Notes under the pieces: model-generated
What the model saw: only the letters and a program-made list of their open reading frames with translations
Databases searched by the model: none
Told to the model about the DNA's origin: nothing
Assembly (NCBI RefSeq): GCF_030864355.1
Contig: NC_083396.1
Coordinates: forward strand, 1,302,001-1,366,000
Origin: Cutaneotrichosporon cavernicola
Taxonomy: Eukaryota > Basidiomycota > Tremellomycetes > Trichosporonales > Trichosporonaceae
Direction: 5' to 3'
DNA length: 64,000 nt
Shown: positions 1 through 10,239 of the stretch, one piece after another
Position numbering within the stretch: position 1 is the stretch's first letter
Layout: each line of letters begins with the position of its first letter
Made by a program: the position numbers and the translations under genes

Positions 1-905
1 AGCTCGAGGCGCTCAAAGCTTCCCACACGAAGGAAATCGAGGCGTCGACCAAGGAGCTGGAGACCGTGCAGTCTGCGCAGGCCGCGCTGGTCAAGGAGCT
101 CGAGGACGTGCGTGCCGCCCAGGCTGCCGCGAGCAAGGAGCTCCAGGCGTCGCGTGCTGCTCAGGCTACCACCGCCAAGGAGCTCGAGGAGGCCCGCGTC
201 TCCACCGCCACTGCTGCCAAGGAGCTCGAGGACTTCCGCTCGTCCCAGGCTACTGCTGCAAAGAAGCTAGAGGAGTCCCGTGCGTCGACCGCGTCGACGA
301 ACAAGGAGCTCGAGGCTGCGCGTGTGCGTCTCAGCGACTCCGAGACGATGAACTCACAGCTGCTCATCAAGATCGAGAACCTCGATATGCAGCTTGCGCA
401 GACGAAGCGCTCGCCACCCGCATCGCCCACCAAGCGTGCCGGCAGCCCGAGCGAAGTTGTTCAGCTCCGCAAGGAGCTCGAGGCGCGCACCGACGAGCTT
501 GAGGGCATGAACCTGGTAAGCTCCGCGATGTCGAGCGGTTCCCGCTGACACCAGATGCTCGAGATGAACCGAACTGAGTTTGAGCGGGCGATGGAGGAGC
601 TGCGCAACGACCACGCCTCCGCGCTCGCCAATTCCAACGACAACGTAGCGGGTCTGCAGGACCAGCTCAAGGCGGAGCGTGCTGAGAAGACAAGCGCGCT
701 GGCCAAGGTCCGCCAGCTTACGGCGGGCACGGACGGCTCTCCGCGCACCGCGCACATTGCGCAGCTCGAGGACACGCTCTCGCAGCTGCGCGCCGAGGTC
801 GCGAGACGCGATGTCGCTGACGCGCCCAACGCCCCTGACGATGTGTGTGGTTTCTCTGCTGACCGAATTCGCTGACATTAGGTGGAGCCCGACGAGGAGA
901 TTTAA
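1..905 (+). CDS. Coiled-coil protein, C-terminal part (5' end outside window)
   Basis: Open from the left edge in the frame starting at base 3. Two 39-nt introns (516-554 and 843-881), both phase 0 with GCTGAC-type branch sites, join it to a short last exon ending VEPDEEI and TAA at 903-905. The product is almost wholly alpha-helical heptads rich in Lys, Glu and Ala. Between about bases 100 and 341 it is built of 14-residue units (KELEEARVSTATAA-like), that is two heptads each. After a Ser/Pro/Thr break (SPPASPTKRAGSPS) more coiled coil follows, then an acidic tail. Such tails occur in cytoskeletal and Golgi coiled-coil proteins, but no diagnostic domain is inside the window, so no function is assigned. 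Confidence 0.8.
132..341 (+). repeat. 42-bp coding repeat (14-residue coiled-coil units)
   Basis: About five degenerate 42-bp units encode consecutive blocks starting SKELQASRAAQ, AKELEEARVST, AKELEDFRSSQ, AKKLEESRAST and NKELEAARVRL. Each unit is two heptads, so copy-number change would lengthen the rod without changing register. Confidence 0.7.
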
Positions 906-1315
906 CGTCTCAGTGCGCGCGAGTCTGTAGACTGGCTAGAGGGAACGATGTTTGGCACGATTCTACGACTAATCCATGCAAATACTGTACTGTAGGTAGT
1001 GCGAGCTACGTGTGCACGAACGAGTGGTTGTGCGCCCCAGACCCAGGACGCTGTGTGTGGTGCAGGGCGCCGAGGGTGAAGGTCTCTCGCGACTGGCACT
1101 GACCCTGACCGCTGACAAAGTATCGAAGCTGACCGCTCCAAGTCATTCAAACGCCGAGGTGAACCGTGCGAAGGAGGACTTCCACCTTGCTCTTGATTCG
1201 GCCATACGTGCACATATTCCACTTCGCCTCCGAGTAAGCACTGCGGGCAGCAGACCGATGACGAAACGCGGAATATTTCTTGAAAAGCTCTACGGCAGAC
1301 ATCATTAAATAGAGA
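906..1315. other. Intergenic, no gene seen
   Basis: Region after the coiled-coil gene. Only short overlapping ORFs without start context or intron signals occur. Nothing else recognised. Confidence 0.5.
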
Positions 1316-1602
1316 ATGGAAGGCGAGCCCACGTCCGAGTCAGATATATCGTGCTCATTGCCCTCGCTCTTGCACGTTGTCGTCAATTTGACAGTAGCCA
1401 AGATATCCTCCAACCTCAAGTTCTACCCGCACCACCTCACCACCCTCATCCCCCTCCTCAAGTGCCAGCTCCCGCTCACCGTCGTCGTCCTGGGAACCGT
1501 CTTGGGCAATCGGCACTCCTCGACCGATCCCTCTCCCATAACATCCCTCCACTGCCCGGTTCCTCCTCCCCTACCGCTCATATTCGCGGCGTTTCCTCCT
1601 CT

Positions 1603-2115
1603 CCCAACTGGCCGCGTCACACTCTATCTCAACTCAATCGGGATCGGTCTCTACGAGTGGCTCATAACCGTCGCGCTCTCGCGGCCAACCCTCACCCAGC
1701 GCCTGGCTAAGTATCCCAAGCCAAGAAGATAATCAAAGCGGCACCGCACAGCGGTTCATGGTCGACAATATCCCGACCGGACCGTCTGTGGTGCCATTCA
1801 CAACCCGTGCGAACCCGTCGCGCGCAAAGTCATGGGCGGATGTAAGCAGGACGCCATCTCTCTTATGATAGCTCCCCGATGGGGGGTTTGCCAAGACCGA
1901 ATTTCCGTGCGCGCCGAGACTCAAGGACTGGCCCGATCTGATTCTGGACCATGGCCGGGAGAGCGACAAGTATTTTGTGAATTTTGATTTCCCAGATGTT
2001 TAACGTCAACCATAACCGCCGACTGGAATACTACGGCGCGCGGGTCGCACGCGTTCATGTCCTTCGCCCGCGCAATGGCGGACGCCCGAGGTGTTCGTCC
2101 AGAATCACGGCGACG
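1603..2115 (+). pseudogene. Possible frameshifted gene relic
   Basis: Several adjoining stretches read like protein with local codon bias but do not form one ORF. From 1737 one frame gives SGTAQRFMVDNIPTGPS and continues to SWAD. A 30-nt GTAAGC...TAG segment could be removed, giving LPDGGFAKTEFPCAPRLKDW and on to KYFVNFDFPDV and a stop near 2002. Directly after it another frame reads TSTITADWNTTARGSHAFMS. The upstream 138-codon ORF at 1316-1732 may belong to it or be chance. The family is not recognised. A real gene with unusual splicing is the alternative. Confidence 0.3.
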
Positions 2116-2149
2116 GGTCTATTGGCGCCCTGCATACCGAGCGTATTGG

Positions 2150-2412
2150 CGTCGCGAGAGAGTGAGAGAGTGAGAGAGTGAGAGAGTGAGAGAGTGAGAG
2201 AGTGAGAGAGTGAGAGAGTGAGAGAGTGAGAGAGTGAGAGAGTGAGAGAGTGAGAGAGTGAGAGAGTGAGAGAGTGAGAGAGTGAGAGAGTGAGAGAGTG
2301 AGAGAGTGAGAGAGTGAGAGAGTGAGAGAGTGAGAGAGTGAGAGAGTGAGAGTAAGAGAGTGAGAGTGGGGGAGTGAGAGTAAGAGAGTGAGAGAGTGAG
2401 AGAGTGAGACGA
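2150..2412. repeat. 8-bp tandem array (GAGAGTGA)n
   Basis: About 30 near-perfect copies of GAGAGTGA with a few variants (GAGAGTAA, GGGGAGTGA) toward the right end. Because 8 is not a multiple of 3, all frames read pseudo-periodically, giving a spurious SLSHSLTL ORF on the minus strand. It directly abuts the gene relic on its left. Confidence 0.95.
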
Positions 2413-2854
2413 TAGAGTAGAGAGAGTAGATCAACCTGAGACCCGGAAAGTGCACAGTCTAGGAGCGCTACTGCTGTTACCAACGTGACAGGAAGGGTGT
2501 TGCTGCAACGTCGATAGCGCGGCAGCCTTGCTGATGCACACTAGTCCGCCATGCGAGATGCCAGATCGGCAACCACACAGGTTGCGCAACGGCCGACAGA
2601 GATGGTATGAGCACGTCGTAGACTAGTCCACACGAAAAGCACGGAGACTTACGCAAAGTAATGGTGTCAACATTTCGTATTGGTTCTGCCCCACTCTAAT
2701 ATGAATGACGTGTAAGCCACTATGAGCTATATCAGGTCAGCTATGATCTCGACTTTCCTGGCTCGACCACAACACAATCTAGCCACCACTCTCCATCACT
2801 GCCAGACTAGCTGGCTAACCCAGTCTCCTATACCCTCTTCCTCCCACACCAGCC
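2413..2854. other. Intergenic, upstream of NUP53
   Basis: No gene seen. The last 50 bases before the NUP53 start are pyrimidine-rich, as expected for a promoter or leader in these fungi. Confidence 0.5.
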
Positions 2855-3848
2855 ATGTCCGACTGGTGGACTCAGCCCTCAACACCCGCGCGTGCCAGCG
2901 CCTTCGCGTCGCCCGCGCGTGCATCGACCAGCCGCGCCCGCTTTGTTGCGGACGACCCCGACCCGTCCGCCGACGCACCCAAGTTCCTCCCCTCCTTCGT
3001 TGGCAGCCCGGCTGGCAAGCTCGCCTTGGTGGGTCCAATTGATGTTTGTTCTAACATCAGGGCACGTCCCCCGCCAGCGTGTCGAGCCCGCCTGCGCCCA
3101 AGCGCAGCCCAACTGCCCGCTTCTCTGTCAGCATGGCTGATAGGTACGTACTTGCCATTCGCAACCCAGGATCATCTCTCCCTTGCCCTCCACCGACCTG
3201 AAGCGATAGACCTTGCTCACACCAGCGCATCCTCTCCTCACCTCAGCCGCAGTGTTCGCGCACCTGCCACAGAAGACGATATTCCCACCAGGTCCCTCCA
3301 CGACGAGCCCGTGCGGCCTGCATCGGCAGTAGCGCAGGCCCCCGACGTGCCACCAGCTCTCGAGCCCAGTCCCGACACTAACACGCTGCATGTTTGGGGT
3401 CCGCCACCCGAGCACCTCCCCGCCCTGCGCGCCTACCTTGAAGGTATTGGCCCCGTAGTGTCCTACGTCCCAGGACCAGAAGGAAGTAACTGGTGGACCG
3501 TGACGTACGCGACCCCACTGGCGGCCAGTTACGCGCTGCGCCGCCACGGGGAGATTGTGAGCGGGCGTTGGATGCTCGGGTTCAAGGTTGCGGGTCCTGG
3601 AAGCACCCAAGGCCTCACCCTTGTAAATGGCATCTCGTCAGCCGTCGCGCCGTCCGTAGGGGTCGGTATCCCGATCCAAGTTCACACGGGTAACATTATC
3701 CGCGCAAAACCCAAGCCTCAGGCGCAAACGGACGACTACGCGTGGGACGAGTCGGAGCCCCAGCCGTCTGGCTTACTGGGCCGTGCCGCCGAGTTTATCG
3801 TGAGTATTCCAATATCCAAATGCCAACTAACACCAGTTCGGCCGCTAG
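2855..3848 (+). CDS. NUP53: Nucleoporin NUP53/NUP35 (MPPN/RRM-NUP35 family)
   Basis: Spliced model of about 273 residues: exons 2855-3028, 3061-3143, about 3247-3799 and 3837-3848. The N-terminal third is low-complexity Ser/Pro/Ala. The middle carries the Nup35-type RRM: NTLHVWGPPPEHLPALRAY, then a WWTVTYATPLAASYALRR segment and GEIVSGRWMLGFKV. This matches the family pattern, including the G-R-ML-GFKV end strand. The C-terminus is a short helix ending GRAAEFIFGR, encoded partly by a 12-nt last exon; in yeast and vertebrate homologues this tip is an amphipathic helix that binds the nuclear membrane. In that family the protein is a linker nucleoporin of the pore inner ring. The acceptor of intron 2 could be 3246 or 3252. 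Confidence 0.85.
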
Positions 3849-4197
3849 AGACACATTGTACGATAGAGTGGGAGACCGCAGACGGTCATGCATTAAGGCT
3901 GCAGTCATGTGCCTAGTAGCTATGAGGAGCCCGTGGAGTTGACGAATTACATACAACGCGATTTTTGCGAGTCTGGGACCAGGTTGCACTACAAGGAAAG
4001 TGTTAAGCGTTTAAGCGTTCAATGAGGTGAGCATGCTCTTGCGTAGCAGAGAACGTGATGCGAGTGGGTACCGAGAATGGCGATGTACATGTTGGTCTTG
4101 AGAGAATCGTGAGGGGTCGGAGAGAATCCGCTTTGCAGGGATTAAGCCTGTATGGTTAACTCGCTGGCACACTGCGCTCACATTGGTATGCAGTTGT
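3849..4197. other. Intergenic between convergent genes
   Basis: Lies between the 3' ends of NUP53 (+) and the RRM gene (-). Only 3' untranslated sequence is expected and nothing else is seen. Confidence 0.5.
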
Positions 4198-5848
4198 TTA
4201 AGCAGCGGCAGAATTGTCGGAGAGGGCAGTGCCCACACTGCTGCAGCGAGACATGTTGCGCGACGAGTCAGGCGGTGCGCTCAACGGAGTCGTTCCGGTG
4301 CCCTCCTTGGAAGGAGGCGAAGGCGAGCCGAGAGCATCAACGGTAAGGTCAAGCTTCTTCTTGAGCGTGCTGGGAACAAATGGGCGCGAGTCGGCACTGA
4401 GGCGCACAGTACGCGAAGGTGCAGACGCTGTACGCGAGGACGCCGTCTGCGACAGTGGGGTGCCAGGAATCGAGGACTCCGTGTTCGCACCACTGGTGGC
4501 CTGGGACTGCTTGAGCACCTCATCCAGCCAGTGGTTGCCGAAATTGTCGGCGAAGGGGTCAAAGCTGGGGCCCGAAACCTGACCATTTTTGAGAACGTGG
4601 GTCTTGAGGGTGCGGTCTCCCAGCTGGAGGCCGTTGGCATTGGCAAGCGCGTGTGCGGAGATGTTATGGTCGAACTGGATCAGAGCGGACATGTCAGAGA
4701 TCTTGATAACCCGACTAATTGGGCCAAATGTGTTGCTGAAGATTGCAGTGATAGTTTCGGGGTCAGGGAAGGAGAACGGGTCCTGCAGTCAGAGAATGTG
4801 TCGCTGGTATCGTTCACAAGGTTCTCCACCAGGACAGTGTACTCGGGCTGAGGGTCGCGGCGGTTCGAAACGGTCGGAGGATGGACGACGCGATTGGGAA
4901 GAGAGCCTGGATATTAGCACGTGCACACATGGTTCAACTCACTGTTGGGCATATTCTTAGCCTCACGCTGAACGAGGGCCCACGAAACATCCAGCTTGGA
5001 TCCGCAAAGAGGTCAGAGAATACGGAATATCCGACTTACTCGATCCACTTGCCGTTCATCTGGTGCATGGCCTCCATTGCCTCGTGGTGAGTAGACATGA
5101 GGACAAAGCCACTAAAAGTCAACAGTGCCCTGCTCCGTATGTCTCACCGGCGGCGACCAATTCCATCGAGCTGGGAGAGAAGGATCGAGTGCTCGACCAT
5201 GCCGAACGCAGTGAATAGCGCCTTGAATTCAACCCTGCCTGTCAGTTCTAGAGGTCAGAAACGAATCTCACTGCGTGAGATCCAGAGGAAGGTTGAGCAC
5301 ATAGAGGTTGCGGGGCTGGTTATTCACGTTGTCGCATCGGCTGAAGAGCGGCGAGTGGATCGGGGCAAGGCCAAAGCCGGGCGGTGCCACACGCGGACGC
5401 GACAGTTGCGAGACGATGTCCCACGAGTTGGAGGGCGGCGTAGGGCTAGTCATGGGCCCAGTGCCCACTCGCGAAATGGTGCTGGGTATTAGCAGGCACA
5501 AGGTGGAGGGAAGGTCCTGCCCGACTCACATCCCGTTGACGGCTAGAGCGTCGCGCAGGTCGAGGATGCTTATGATCTCGGCCTCTGAGGCAACCCAGAC
5601 CTGGGCCCACTGGAACGTGCCCTTGGTCTGAGGGTGGAGGAGGATACCTGTGACGCGCACTGTGGTAAGTCCTAGTCTCAAACCCCACGGAGAAGGGCCA
5701 ACCTACCACCCTTGCCGAGGAACTCGCCAAGTGCCTCAGTGGTAACTGGTAGTCAGCACACCCACGATGACCAACGAAGAAGGTGCTCACTGCTCTTGCT
5801 AAGCCCGTAGATGCGAACTTCGTGAAGGTCGGAAGTGGCAGCTTGCAT
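4198..5848 (-). CDS. RNA-binding protein with three RRM-like domains
   Basis: Nine exons give about 442 residues: 5848-5791, 5745-5707, 5659-5530, 5481-5272, 5234-5148, 5111-5040, 5001-4943, 4906-4818 and 4782-4198. The N-terminus MQAATSDLHEVRIYGLSKSS begins a first RRM-like fold that continues through VRVTGILLHP. The central RRM has RNP2-like NLYVLNLPLDLTQ and RNP1-like RGFVLMSTHHEA. The third begins YTVLVENLDPFSF and includes FGPISRVIKISDMSALIQF. The tail is Ser/Thr/Pro-rich. A cytoplasmic or nuclear post-transcriptional regulator is likely, but the specific orthologue is not identified. Intron 6 (5039-5002) keeps frame only with a GG acceptor instead of AG; an AG six bases further on would break the RRM. 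Confidence 0.8.
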
Positions 5849-6808
5849 GGCAGATGAAGTTGAGGTTGGTGAATGATGGGTGCCAGGCGCTTGTGGGAGT
5901 ATCCCGGCTGCGAGAGCAGAAGCAGGAAAGAAGCGATCTTTGCAGAGAAGAGTGAATTGAAGAGGAGTAATGAGGAGCCTGTAGCTGGGCTTTAATAGCA
6001 CAGTTGGGCAAAAGGGGAACGAGGGAAGGTGGAAAGTAGTGAGAAGAGAGAAGAGTTGAAAGAGAAAGTTGAGTAGCAAGGGGGATTAAAGCCAGCCCGC
6101 TGAGGAAGGAGCCCCAGTGCGCAGGTGAGCTCGTCACCGCAAAGTCAACCTTCCTCGCCGACTGGAGGGCATAACAGCAGTGACCAGAGTTGAGACTTGA
6201 CGCAGGATGGTTGCGTGGCTGTTTGGAGACGACTTGAACGAGGAGTAGAGATATTAAGTGTCTGATCGTATTAATGGGAAGCAAGGAGCAAGCATTTAGT
6301 ACTGCGGATTTTTTTTGGGCGTAGAGGACGTGCGCGGTGATGACAACGGAGCGAGATTTGTTGTGAGCGGCGGTCCACTCATGCTGACCACTCATCTTAC
6401 TCATCTTACTCATCACTCTCATCCCTCTCATCCCTCTCATCCCGCTCATGCGTCTCATCCCTCACACGCCGTCTCACCAATCTCAACTCCTCACGTCTCT
6501 CACGCCCTGCAACCCCAAAGGTTCCTTTGGGTTGAAATAGTGGATCATCGGGCCATCCTATGGCTTGTGATCCATGATCAACGAACCCTCACCTCGTGGT
6601 ACCGTGGTAACACTCGTCAACGCCGAAACGAGATCAGCAGCCTCTCATCTCTTTATTCCTCGCTCACCCAGTCAGCAGCTCAGTAGCCCCAAGTCGTCCT
6701 AGTAAGTCACAGGCTTGGATACCCAAGACTATAAACACTCCATGTCTCAGACGTGTGAACGCTTCAGTTACCAACGCCAACTGCATATGACAACGCGCGG
6801 TGCGAGAA
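5849..6808. other. Intergenic, promoter region of the RRM gene
   Basis: No convincing gene. Minus-strand ORFs here are low-complexity Ser/Leu translations of a CT-rich leader. A short CTCATC-type repeat is listed separately. Confidence 0.5.
6376..6462. repeat. Degenerate CTCATC(T/C)(C/T)(T/C) short repeat
   Basis: Roughly nine 9-10-bp units of the type CTCATCTTA and CTCATCCCT in a row, drifting along the array. Noncoding as far as can be seen. Confidence 0.7.
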
Positions 6809-7027
6809 CTAACTCACCCCTTTAATTGTGGCGTTGGGAACAGACGGATTCCCGGTGTGTGGAGGCATATGGCCAAGTGCAAGCAATGTCCGTGGCAGCC
6901 ACACCTTAAGTGTGCAGTGCGGGCCAAGGTACCAAGTCAACAGCGCGGCAGGGTATTCCAAGAGCGTCCGTGCAATCAGAGGGAGAGTGGTGGCGACGAG
7001 CGTGTAGCGTTGACGCTTGAGGCGCAT
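6809..7027 (-). CDS. Putative small basic/hydrophobic protein (uncertain)
   Basis: A 72-codon minus-strand ORF from ATG at 7027: MRLKRQRYTLVATTLPLIAR, then TLLEYPAALLTWYLGP. Third positions are mostly G or C and the N-terminus is basic then hydrophobic, as in small mitochondrial membrane proteins. It ends at GGTGAGTTAG, which could instead be a donor leading to a further open stretch toward 6670. No family recognised; a chance ORF is the main alternative. Confidence 0.25.
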   Translation of the reverse strand: MRLKRQRYTLVATTLPLIARTLLEYPAALLTWYLGPHCTLKVWLPRTLLALGHMPPHTGNPSVPNATIKGVS

Positions 7028-7295
7028 GGTCAAGCCTCATCATTCGGCCTCCAGGTCTCGTTGGGGAATGTCAGGCGATGGTGGAGGTCCTTTCACCAGG
7101 CACGCCAATTCTTGATAATGCATGTATTAAACAAATGTCTCCGCTAATAGGGTCGCGTGGCTTTGTATTGAAGCCACGGGAACGGTGACGACACGGTCGC
7201 TGGCGTGTTGCTTGGGTCGAGAAATCGCCCAGTCTTGTAGAACTTCTATATCACAACATCACTCATTCACCTTATCCACTTCACACCCAGCGAAC

Positions 7296-9021
7296 ATGAA
7301 CCGCGGCTACGGTGATGACGACGGTACGCCACAACTCTTCCTGCGTCGCTGCTGTCGCAGCCAGCGATGCCCGGCCACATCGCACGGTCCAGCTGCTGAC
7401 TCCTCCAGATGGCTTCCCTCCTGGCGGCGCTGGCGGCCCCGGAGGCCTGTTTGCTCACTTGATGGGAGGCTTTGGTGGGGGGCGCCGTGCCACTCCTGCG
7501 CAGTGAGCTCTTCTTCTCCATGGCTCCCACGTTACTCATGCCAGCTCCTATGACGAATATTTCAAGGCATTCTCGGTGGCAACAATGCCCCATGGACACG
7601 ACCGGCCCCAGCTGATGTACGGTGGCAAGAGTGAGCTGGGCCGGTCAGTGACAAGGAGAGAGGCTAACGCGATTCAGTCATCATGCCCCCATCGGCATTA
7701 GCGCGTCTCAGTAAGTCGCCGAGGAAGGTGGTTTGAGATTTGAGCTGACTCACCTAGCCTCGCTTGACATTGATGGACCGTGGACCTTCTGCCTGCGCAA
7801 CCCGCGGAACCCTCATGTCAACCAGACGCATGCGGGTGTGCTCGAGTTCATCGCCGATGACCCTGGGATCGTGTACCTCCCCGCCTGGGTGAGCTGCTAC
7901 AACGTGTACCTTGGCTGACGACAGATGATGCAGACGCTGCAGCTCAACGAGGGCGACCCGATCCGCCTGACTGGCACGGAGCTGCCCAAGGGCAAGTTTG
8001 TCAAGATCCAGGCTCAGTCTGTCGACTTCCTTCAGGTGTCAGACCCCAAGGCTGTGTACGTCGCACGTCGTATACCAATGCTGACTGTGCAGCCTCGAGT
8101 CTGCTCTCCGCGCGTACTCAGCCCTCACCAAAGGTGACATCATTGAGATTACTTACAACTCACTCACGTTCGAGTTCCTTGTTATGGAGGCGCAACCTGA
8201 AGGGCCTGGCATCTCCATTATCGACACAGACCTGGAGGTCGACTTTGCTCCGCCCAAGGGTTACGTTGAGCCAGAACGCAAGATGCCAGCGCCTCCAGCA
8301 ACAATGGCTGACAAGCTCAAGATTGACACGACTTCGATGGAGACATCTCGTCCGCAATCGTCGTTATCTATCCGGACGCAGGGATCGGGGGACAACCCCA
8401 TCGAGAGCTTCACCGGCGTTGGCCACAGCTTGAGTGGGAAGCGCGTTCGTGGCAAGGGTTTAGCGAAGAAGATCGAGGACGTCGACCCGACCAGCAAGAT
8501 CAACCGCAACCTGTATGGTACTGCGTACTGTTCTTACTGACAGCAGTGGCCCCCGTATCATTACTCCCGACAACATCGAAGGCGACCGCAAGGTGCCAGG
8601 CCCACTCATCCTTCCCAAGGGCAAGTTCTTCTTCGGCTTTAAATACGTCCCGTTCGAGTCCAGCAGGGCATCTAAAAAGCCGGAAGAGAACGCCGTAGCG
8701 CCTCTGTCCACGTTCCAGGGCCAAGGCAACTCTCTGCGCAAGGGCGCCGCGAGCAACGCTGCAGCTCCAGCTTCCCCACCGGCTCCCACAAAGCCGATTG
8801 AGGAGGCCAAGGCTGACCCGTGGGCCAGTCTCGGCAGCGGCAACACCTTGAGCGGCCGCCAGCGAGCGGCTGAGAAGGAGCTTACGCGCGAGACGTCTCC
8901 GCGGCAGCCGTCGCGTGACGAGATCATCGACGCGACGATGATGGATGAGGACGACTTCATGTTTGGAGAAGATTACGACTACGACGACGACGACGACTAC
9001 ATCGAGGTTGACTCTGATTAG
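7296..9021 (+). CDS. UFD1: Ubiquitin fusion degradation protein 1 (Ufd1)
   Basis: Eight exons encode about 465 residues: 7296-7323, 7409-7502, 7545-7630, 7678-7710, 7758-7888, 7925-8055, 8093-8512 and 8547-9021. After a Gly-rich start comes the Ufd1 double-psi barrel: FSVATMPH, GGKIIMPPSALARL, LDIDGPWTFCLRNP, THAGVLEFIADD and LTGTELPKGKFVKIQAQSVD. The second subdomain has GDIIEITYNSLTFEF. The C-terminal half has the Npl4/Cdc48-binding type region and a very acidic tail (DDFMFGEDYDYDDDDDY). Ufd1-Npl4 is the Cdc48 adaptor that extracts ubiquitylated substrates, including in ER-associated degradation. Intron 7 (8513-8546) has a GTATGG donor chosen to keep frame into GPRIITPDNIEGD. Convergent with URA3. 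Confidence 0.95.
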
Positions 9022-9179
9022 GTGAGGGTGTGTCCGTTTTCCATGCGAGGTCGACTGGAGGACACCATCGTTCATCTGAAAGAGACACCACGAGTAGCCC
9101 GCAGCGCACGATGTAGATGACCAACTACCTTGGGTTCGTATGCATGTATCACTAGACTGTGACAGATGGTTTTACTCCT

Positions 9180-10030
9180 CTATGCTCTGTTAAGGCGCTC
9201 CTCGTACGCCTTCCACCCCTCTGCGCGATACCTCTCCGCCTCGGCGAGCACGGCCTCGGCCCCGCCCTGCACACCGTAGATTCCGCGCCCGACAATAATG
9301 ACGTCGCAGCCCGAGTCGTACACGACCTCGCGGGGTGTCCTGTACTGCTGGCCAAGCTTGTCGCCCTTGGCAACCAGCCCGACGCCGGGGGTGAGGACGA
9401 GGAAGTCCTCGTCGGCAGGCCCGTCCTCGTCGACGCGACCCATAGCAATAAATCCGACCACCCAGTCTCGTCCCGCCTCGCGCGCCATGCGGACGGCCGT
9501 GCGAGTGTACTCGCCCGTGGCGAGGTTGCCAGCGCTGCTCATCTCCGCAAGAAGAAGGAGAGCACGTCCGAGCGGCTTACCCACGACACCAAGGCCAGTG
9601 ATGATGCCGGGGCCGGGAAGAGGGTGCGCGTTGGTCATGTGGCTCCACTCGGCGATGCGGTGCACGCCCGATGAGTACTGCAGGGACACAGTGTTGCCAA
9701 TGTCAGCAAACTTGCGGTCCTCGAAGATGACAAAGTCGTGCTCCTCGGCGAGGCGAGCGAGCTCGGCGGTTAGGGCGGGCGTGAAGTCCTCGATGATGTC
9801 GATGTGGGTCTGGTGTCAGTCTAGTAGAGGTAGAGGATTACCTTGACCATGCAGACGGCGGGGGCGACGCGACGGACGACCTCGAGCACGTCCGCGGCCT
9901 TGGTGACATCGACGGAGACGCAGAGGTTGGTCTTCTTGCGCTCCATCGTCTCGAGGAGACGACGGGCGGTAGGATTTGTGTGGGCGGCCGCGCGCGCGCC
10001 GTAGCGCTTGGTGGTGGTGGGGTGGACCAT
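9180..10030 (-). CDS. URA3: Orotidine-5'-phosphate decarboxylase
   Basis: Two exons (10030-9842 and 9809-9180, 32-nt intron) give 272 residues. Signature segments are CVSVDVTK, then VCMVK joined by the splice to [25 protein letters not shown] with the catalytic Asp-Lys-Asp set, LTPGVGL, and IIVGRGIY near the C-terminus, which binds phosphate. It catalyses the last step of UMP synthesis in the cytosol. The start [19 protein letters not shown] is chosen by resemblance to basidiomycete Ura3; an in-frame ATG-free extension upstream contains TTGCAG, so a 5' UTR intron is possible. Divergent from PEX12 with about 210 bp between. Confidence 0.95.
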
Positions 10031-10239
10031 AGCGGTAGCGAGCTGTCTCTGCAAGCAGAGGAGAGGAGGAGTCGAGCGCCAAAGTTAGGATTGAAGGGCT
10101 CCAACAGAGTTTGCACTCCGTGAGAGATCAATCCACGTGGTATTCCCGCATCCGGCCCAGTCCGCACGGTTCAACCGGAGCGCATCCATTTACCGGATCC
10201 CATCATCCTTTCTCCACCATCCCCACCATCCCAACCATC

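Noticed and set aside
2055..2483. Minus-strand ORFs of 116-142 codons with SLSHSLTL repeats
   Set aside because: They are translations of the 8-bp tandem array, which is open in several frames.
5799..6458. 219-codon minus-strand ORF
   Set aside because: Low-complexity Ser/Leu/Met product of CT-rich leader sequence. It overlaps the real RRM start in another frame.
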